From: CAVWUA01 sp963758025
Lineage (GTDB): Bacteria > Planctomycetota > Planctomycetia > Isosphaerales > Isosphaeraceae
Assembly (NCBI GenBank): GCA_963758025.1
Contig: CAVWUA010000009.1
Span: 186,001-250,000 of the forward strand
Length of the DNA: 64,000 nucleotides
Direction: 5' to 3'
The position numbers and the translations under genes are program-made. A model generated the notes under the pieces. It was not told the origin of the DNA, did not search any database, and saw only the letters and a list, made by a program, of their open reading frames with translations. Of this stretch, positions 60,355 through 64,000 are shown in pieces (positions within the stretch are counted from its first letter, which is position 1; each line of letters starts with the position of its first letter).

Positions 60355-60550
60355 GATTTACCGGCGTCTTGTGCTTCGCCTTTGATCGCTTGACAAACTC
60401 GCGGAACCGCATGACGAAGTCCGCGCACATCAGGCCAGTACCGACCGCGATCAGGATGCGACTCAAGGCGTACACATCCGTGGTGTCCGTGCCGCTGGCA
60501 ATAAGGATACACGCCGCATTGATCAGTATCGCACCCGCGATCGCAAGCAT
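60347..60550 (-). CDS. Cassette-like small membrane protein
   Basis: 67 residues with two predicted helices: MLAIAGAILINAACILIASG and LSRILIAVGTGLMCADFVMR, then a basic tail ending TPVNPA. ATG 60550 has GGAGGAG just upstream and lies 17 bases after the attC-like R' box. The stop TAA is inside the next GCCTAAC. A gene framed between such boxes is the normal form of an integron cassette. Function unknown. Confidence 0.6.
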   Translation of the reverse strand: MLAIAGAILINAACILIASGTDTTDVYALSRILIAVGTGLMCADFVMRFREFVKRSKAKHKTPVNPA

Positions 60551-60566
60551 CTGCCTCTCCTCCGAC

Positions 60567-60665
60567 ACCTAGCGCCCAAGCTGTGCGGACCACCCCGCCC
60601 GAGCGACCTTCGACTCTACCAGAACTCGCCGCGGCGGGGTGGGCCGCTGCAGCGTGAGATTAGGC
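60567..60665 (-). other. attC-like site, degenerate
   Basis: Read on the minus strand: GCCTAAT (60665-60659), then a long imperfect palindrome GCTGCAGCGG-CCCACCCCGCC ... GGCGGGGTGG-TCCGCACAGC with an unpaired base, then GCTAGGT (60573-60567). The order R''-L''-L'-R' and the length (99 bases) suit an integron attC site; the R' box deviates from GTTRRRY at one base. Confidence 0.5.
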
Positions 60666-60728
60666 AGTCCCCCGCGGCCGGCACCAGAAGAGAATGACAG
60701 CGGCGATGAGCCCCAGACCGAATGCCAT
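60660..60728 (-). CDS. Small membrane peptide, tail of an interrupted cassette gene
   Basis: 22-residue frame MAFGLGLIAAVILFWCRPRG-TA, one hydrophobic helix, with its stop TAA inside the GCCTAAT box. The frame continues upstream without a start into the REP element at 60742-60809 (PTSLIG before the Met), so the original 5' part may have been lost to that insertion. Confidence 0.4.
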   Translation of the reverse strand: MAFGLGLIAAVILFWCRPRGTA

Positions 60729-60741
60729 CCCGATCAGTGAT

Positions 60742-60809
60742 GTAGGCTGGGTCGAGACCCAGCTTCAACGTTCGTCGCCGCCCAATGGCTGGGTCTCGAC
60801 CCAGCCTAC
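60742..60809. repeat. REP/MITE-like 68-base palindrome
   Basis: Ends are GTAGGCTGGGTCGAGACCC and GGGTCTCGACCCAGCCTAC, inverted copies 22 bases long around a 24-base centre. It lies between the SMI1 gene's attC-like half-site and the membrane peptide, and probably inserted there. Confidence 0.75.
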
Positions 60810-60813
60810 GTCG

Positions 60814-60873
60814 CTGCCACGGCCCGTAGATGGTGCGCTCTGGACAGGAGAGGCCATGAGAGCGGTTAGGCGG
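60814..60873 (-). repeat. 60-base direct repeat B containing an attC-like R'' box
   Basis: Second copy of 60295-60354, differing at about five positions near the GGGCCGTGGCAG end. GCCTAAC (60871-60865) holds the stop codon of the SMI1 gene. The expected R' partner would fall where the REP element now begins (60809). Confidence 0.6.
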
Positions 60874-61390
60874 AGGCACCCTCCCCAGCCAGCCATGCTT
60901 CCAGGCGTTCGACGAGCGATGCTGCCACCGGTTTCAGGGATTCGATGACCGGGCGCTCCCAATCACAGTCGCCGCCGTCGAACATAGCGACGGCATGTGG
61001 AGGATGCGAGAAATCAACACATTCTATGTACAGGCAACCCCCGCCGATCAGCGGCACGAGGCCGCACGGCCACTGGAACGCCGGGTATTCGGGTTGTGAT
61101 CCGGAATACTGCTCATACAAGACGACGATGTCCGACGCTCCGGGTGTCGGCGGGATGGTCGGCACACCCTCCAACCCGTAGTTCGGCCCGAAACCGCCAT
61201 TGCCGACCTCGGTGTAGAGCCTGCGGAGCAGCAGCGGGATCGGGAAACTCAATGCCTCCTCGGCCGCATCGACCTCCGCTAGCGTGGCGGGCGGACGGAT
61301 CGTCGGAGTCGGCTCGACCCAAGTGGCCGCATCGACCGCACGCAAGGGATCGGCGACCCGTACCTTGATGCGTTCGATGAGCGACTCCAT
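60866..61390 (-). CDS. SMI1/KNR4 (SUKH) family protein, cassette gene
   Basis: 174 residues of the SMI1/KNR4 superfamily, often immunity proteins against secreted toxins. The N-terminal motif is PATLAEVDAAEEALSFPIPL, then LLRRLYTEVGNGGFGPNYGL with the typical Y-x-x-x-G-N-G-G-F/W-G-P core, followed by LVPLIGGGCLYIECVDFS. No toxin gene is visible beside it. ATG 61390 lies 17 bases after the R' box of the attC-like site 61407-61464, with GGGGGA between. The stop lies inside the next GCCTAAC. Such orphan immunity-type genes are common cargo of cassette arrays. Confidence 0.8.
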   Translation of the reverse strand: MESLIERIKVRVADPLRAVDAATWVEPTPTIRPPATLAEVDAAEEALSFPIPLLLRRLYTEVGNGGFGPNYGLEGVPTIPPTPGASDIVVLYEQYSGSQPEYPAFQWPCGLVPLIGGGCLYIECVDFSHPPHAVAMFDGGDCDWERPVIESLKPVAASLVERLEAWLAGEGASA

Positions 61391-61406
61391 CCGGGTATCC
61401 CCCGCC

Positions 61407-61464
61407 GCCTAACGTGGGAATTCAGCGGCCGGCGAAGCCGGACCGCTGCAATGAGATGTTAGGC
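61407..61464 (-). other. attC-like recombination site
   Basis: 58 bases: GCCTAAC and GTTAGGC are exact inverted boxes at the two ends. Inside is CAGCGG-T-CCGG-CTTCG-CCGG-CCGCTG on the minus strand, an inner stem with a single unpaired T, the extrahelical base typical of attC. Spacers ATCTCATTG and AATTCCCAC are unpaired. The stop codon of an upstream frame (VEPGKLPA) lies in GCCTAAC. This is the best-formed site in the window. Confidence 0.65.
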
Positions 61465-61585
61465 GGGCAGTTTCCCTGGTTCAACGGAAAATATGATTTG
61501 ACACCGGTTTTTTCCTGAGAGCGGATAGGCGTCAGATGCCGTAAGAATCGCGATTCATCATTTCGGCAAACTTGGACCAAGAGAT

Positions 61586-61812
61586 CCGCGGGTGGCCGGG
61601 ACAACTTGTTGTCCCGGCGGCGTAGCCGCAAGAGGACCCAGGTCGGCCTCGGTCAGCAGGACCACCAACGCGGGTGGCCCGGGACAATTGTTGCCCGGCG
61701 GCGTAGCCGCAAGAGGACCCCGGTCGGCCTCGGTCAGCAGGACCACCAACGCTCTACCCCGCCTCTTGTCGCTGCGCGACCGGGACAACAAGTTGTCCCG
61801 GCCACCCCGCGG
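61586..61812. repeat. MITE-like element with inverted ends and tandem 82-base units
   Basis: Ends CCGCGGGTGGCCGGGACAAC and TTGTCCCGGCCACCCCGCGG form inverted repeats of about 32 bases. Inside are two tandem units (61589-61670, 61671-61751) sharing CCCGGCGGCGTAGCCGCAAG and a GTCAGCAGGACCACCAACG end. Each unit also contains the short palindrome GGGACAA-NT-TTG-CCC. No ORF longer than chance. Confidence 0.7.
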
Positions 61813-61934
61813 GCCTCGACCGATCGACAGAGTGACGGGTTTCTGGGAGCTCCCTGCTAACCTCCTGAGGCGCAATGAGAGCACCAATGGCTCCCGTTAT
61901 CAGGAAGGTGTAGTAGCAGGTTCAAGAACGGGCA

Positions 61935-62438
61935 CTAGCTTCGAGAGAAAATGCCGACCAGAGAGGTGATGACTCCATTATATCCGGGAACGGATGAGCG
62001 AGGACTTCGAATGACCCGTCCGACATACCGGCAAAGGCAGCGAAGGACCCCGGTCTCAACTGCGATTACCAGGGTTATTATTTGCTTGAAAACCGATATA
62101 TAGTATTGCCGGACGGCAATGTAAGCTACATAGTTCCATAGGTTCTCAAACCCAAGCTTGACTGACCCATGGGGACATGGCCGACTCTGCAAAATGGGCT
62201 GGCACCCATAAATGAGGCATTTGGTTTGAGTCATCAGCAGCCTCCAGCACGATCGCAGGGAGCGGTTATCAGGACGCGGATCATAACTTGGATTGTAAAC
62301 ATTTACCCTAACATACTGGAGCGCGTCGATTAACGCTGTATTAAGCCACAGGACCGGTAAGAGCGGGACAGCCTCTTCATCACGCGAGGAGACAAAGAGA
62401 CTCAGAGAAACCATGTCCTCAAGAAACTGTCTTGTCAT
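61935..62438 (-). CDS. Hypothetical protein in lower-GC block
   Basis: 167 residues beginning MTRQFLEDMVSLSLFVSSRD, with a hydrophobic segment near the end (ISVFKQIITLVIAVETGVL). No family recognised. Base composition and codon use are much less GC-rich than the rest of the window, which suggests transfer. Its ATG overlaps the stop of a 20-residue upstream frame as ATGA (62435-62438). It is encoded on the same strand as the cassette genes. Confidence 0.4.
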   Translation of the reverse strand: MTRQFLEDMVSLSLFVSSRDEEAVPLLPVLWLNTALIDALQYVRVNVYNPSYDPRPDNRSLRSCWRLLMTQTKCLIYGCQPILQSRPCPHGSVKLGFENLWNYVAYIAVRQYYISVFKQIITLVIAVETGVLRCLCRYVGRVIRSPRSSVPGYNGVITSLVGIFSRS

Positions 62439-62497
62439 CCCCCTATGAAGGATGCCAGAGGTGCCGGCCATCCGAATCCTGTCGTGACTTCATCCAT
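62435..62497 (-). CDS. 20-residue ORF coupled to the next gene
   Basis: Frame MDEVTTGFGWPAPLASFIGG. AGAGGAATC lies just before its ATG and its stop overlaps the next start. It could be a leader peptide or an accident of spacing. Confidence 0.25.
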   Translation of the reverse strand: MDEVTTGFGWPAPLASFIGG

Positions 62498-62505
62498 GAT
62501 TCCTC

Positions 62506-62637
62506 TTAGGCTCCACAGAAATGACGTAGGGCTGATCGGATCAAGCGAGTCTTCTCGATGTCGGCGGCCGTAACAAGCACATCGACACCTCTGCCGCCTA
62601 ACCAGAATTCGACGAACGAAAAATCGTGGAAAAACAC
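62506..62637 (-). CDS. 43-residue ORF, possible gene fragment
   Basis: GTG-initiated frame VFFHDFSFVEFWLGGRGVDV, continuing VLVTAADIEKTRLIRSAL and ending FCGA. It looks like protein sequence but has no family I recognise. It ends nine bases before the 20-residue ORF in the same direction. The rest of 62638-62750 has nothing I can support. Confidence 0.25.
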   Translation of the reverse strand: MFFHDFSFVEFWLGGRGVDVLVTAADIEKTRLIRSALRHFCGA

Positions 62638-62751
62638 GACGGAACAGTCGTATCATCCCACCCGTCTGAATGATTCTCCCGCGAATCTCGTCGGATGGCA
62701 AGCGGATACCGGGATTAGGCGAACCAACGGGGGACGGCGAACATGAGTCGT

Positions 62752-62811
62752 GTAGGGCCCGCCGTGACCATTCCCATTGCGGTGGAAGACGGTCCGCGCG
62801 GCGGACCCTAC
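62752..62811. repeat. REP-like palindrome
   Basis: GTAGGGCCCGCC ... GGCGGACCCTAC, inverted ends of 12 bases (one mismatch), total 60 bases. It is followed by gene-free DNA with a (GGAC)5-like run at 62919-62938. No gene between 62811 and 63279. Confidence 0.6.
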
Positions 62812-63157
62812 GGGGCTGGTCAGGGGGGTTCCCTTTCTGGGAGTTTCGGATCGTTCCCCGTTCGTTCTCTCGTGAGAACACGAGGGGGGATTTCGGGATC
62901 GGCCGCGCCCGACAACCGGACGGACGGACGGACGGAAGGGCCTGAGATGCCTCCCTCGGGAGATCCCGGCACCCGGTCGGATCGGCGCGGGGCGGGGAGG
63001 CCCAGGTCGAACAACGGAGAGAACTTACGAAAACGGGCCCCGCTCGGATTTCGCGCGATACGGACGCCCCGGCGCAACGAGTTCTAATCATGGACCCGTT
63101 CGACCACCTGACTCACGAACCCGCTGATGCCTTCCGGTTCTCCTTTTCCCGGAGCGT

Positions 63158-63196
63158 GGCCGTCCCGGCCGCCCCGGCATGGCGGCCGGGACGGCC
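63158..63196. repeat. Strong GC palindrome (REP-like)
   Basis: GGCCGTCCCGGCCGCC / GGCGGCCGGGACGGCC, a perfect 16-base stem with a 7-base loop, about 80 bases before the last gene. Either a REP unit or a terminator for upstream transcription. Confidence 0.65.
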
Positions 63197-63279
63197 GCGC
63201 TCCAGAAACCAGAAGACATCAGCGGGCTCGTGTATGAGAAACAAACAGACAGACAAGACAGAGAGAAGGAGACGCGCCC

Positions 63280-64000
63280 ATGTCCGCGACGAAGCCGACG
63301 ACCCAGGACGCCCGGATCGCCGCCAACCGCGCGAACGCCCGCAAGAGCACCGGGCCGAAGACCGCCGAGGGGAAGGCCCGCGCGCGGCAAAACGCCCGGA
63401 AACACGGCCTTCGCGCCTCGGCCGCCGCGCCGCACGAGGAGGACGCCCGCGCCCTGGCCGAGTGCCTGCCTCGCTGGGTCGCGCATTACCGGCCCGAGGG
63501 ACCGGCCGCCGAGGCCCTGGTCGAGCACGCCGCGCTGGCCTCCGTGCGGCTCCGTCGCTGTGCCCGCGAGGAAGCCGCGCGGCTCGCCCTGCGGCAGCGG
63601 CACGCGGCGGCCGACGACGAGGCGCGGCGGATCGAGGAGCTGGAGCAACTGGTCGAACGGCTCCCGGCCGAGCCGACGGTCGTCGCGCCGCTCCTGCGGC
63701 AGCGGCCCGAAGGGTGCGACTGGATGATCGACCGCTGGCTCGTGCTGGGCGTCTCCCTGCGCGACCGGGGAGAGTGGAGCCTCGCCGAGCTGATCCAGGC
63801 CCTGCACCTGCTCGGCCTCTCCTGCGACCCGCACCGCCGCTGCCTCCGCGCCTTGCGGATCATCGCCTGGCACCTGCTCAGCGGCGGGACGAGCGAGCTG
63901 GCCCCGACCGCTGAGGAGCGGGAGGAGCGGGAGGACAACGAGCCGGGGTCGCCGGCCGCCCGGCACGCGTTCCAGGAGGTCTTCCTCGCGTACGTCAACA
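63280..64000 (+). CDS. Conserved hypothetical protein, ANRANARKSTGP family (partial)
   Basis: The open frame runs off the window end (240 codons seen). The N-terminus reads IAANRANARKSTGPKTAEGK followed by ARARQNARKHGLRA, the signature of a large, uncharacterised family in Planctomycetota, Acidobacteria and others. The rest is helical and rich in Arg, Ala and Glu (EEAARLALRQRHAAADDEAR). GAAGGAG precedes ATG 63280. Members often lie near repeats or mobile DNA; the function is unknown. Confidence 0.75.
   Translation, partial: MSATKPTTQDARIAANRANARKSTGPKTAEGKARARQNARKHGLRASAAAPHEEDARALAECLPRWVAHYRPEGPAAEALVEHAALASVRLRRCAREEAARLALRQRHAAADDEARRIEELEQLVERLPAEPTVVAPLLRQRPEGCDWMIDRWLVLGVSLRDRGEWSLAELIQALHLLGLSCDPHRRCLRALRIIAWHLLSGGTSELAPTAEEREEREDNEPGSPAARHAFQEVFLAYVN

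Noticed and set aside
60610..60660. tRNA gene suggested by GC-rich hairpins in the cassette region
   Set aside because: No cloverleaf with a T-psi-C-like loop or acceptor stem can be formed; the hairpins fit the attC-like palindrome.
62596..62602. GCCTAAC box as a further attC site
   Set aside because: No partner GTTAGGC at a suitable distance and no imperfect palindrome. It lies inside an open frame that looks coding.

Overview
The window looks like chromosomal DNA of a planctomycete, probably from the Isosphaeraceae. The DNA is very GC-rich. Two proteins begin with the planctomycete LEPR-x-LL signature. It also carries a secreted sulfatase, Gfo/Idh/MocA oxidoreductases, DUF1111 and MauG-type haem proteins, sigma factors with odd extra domains, and a Ser/Thr kinase paired with an ECF sigma factor. 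This lineage is inferred from gene content and was not checked by any search.

Layout. 0-9 kb: TPM-domain protein, oxidoreductase, nucleotidyltransferase/HD protein, GH13 enzyme, sulfatase and a D-threonine-aldolase-like enzyme. 9-18 kb: sigma factor with a LEPR-like leader, CocE-type hydrolase, membrane protein plus winged-helix regulator, ispH, a sigma-TM-TPR fusion, and a BNR-repeat protein. 18.3-26.3 kb: a complete Tad (type IVb) pilus locus in one direction, with two Flp pilins, prepilin peptidase, CpaB, CpaE, TadA, TadB and TadC. 26.3-31 kb (minus strand): an unknown conserved gene, then an ECF sigma factor and a membrane Ser/Thr kinase. 31-37.3 kb: di-haem oxidoreductase, EF-hand protein, MauG-like peroxidase and a large FG-GAP protein. 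37.3-38 kb: palindromic tandem repeats. 38-45 kb: small secreted proteins, an oxidoreductase and two tandem ABC-2-type permeases. 44-53 kb: membrane protein, larC, HpnB-like glycosyltransferase, aldehyde dehydrogenase and a CHAD protein. 53.7-59.75 kb: a tandem duplication of about 2.9 kb carrying two LEPR / arylsulfotransferase-like / FG-GAP genes, each behind the same hairpin-bearing leader.

59.76-62.8 kb is the most unusual stretch. An IS110-type transposase remnant abuts the second duplicate. Next comes a short run of minus-strand small genes whose stop codons lie inside GCCTAAC boxes. These boxes belong to imperfect palindromes ending in GTTAGGC-like boxes, the architecture of integron attC sites. 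I read this as a small, partly decayed cassette array without a visible integrase (CALIN-like), invaded by REP/MITE elements. A lower-GC block with a short run of tightly packed minus-strand ORFs follows, and the window ends in a partial conserved gene.

A striking property of the whole window is that about 28 single-base frameshifts break otherwise intact, conserved genes on both strands. Several are one-base changes in G or C runs. This pattern fits indel errors in an unpolished assembly better than gene decay. I therefore annotate these as full-length genes with the shift position noted.
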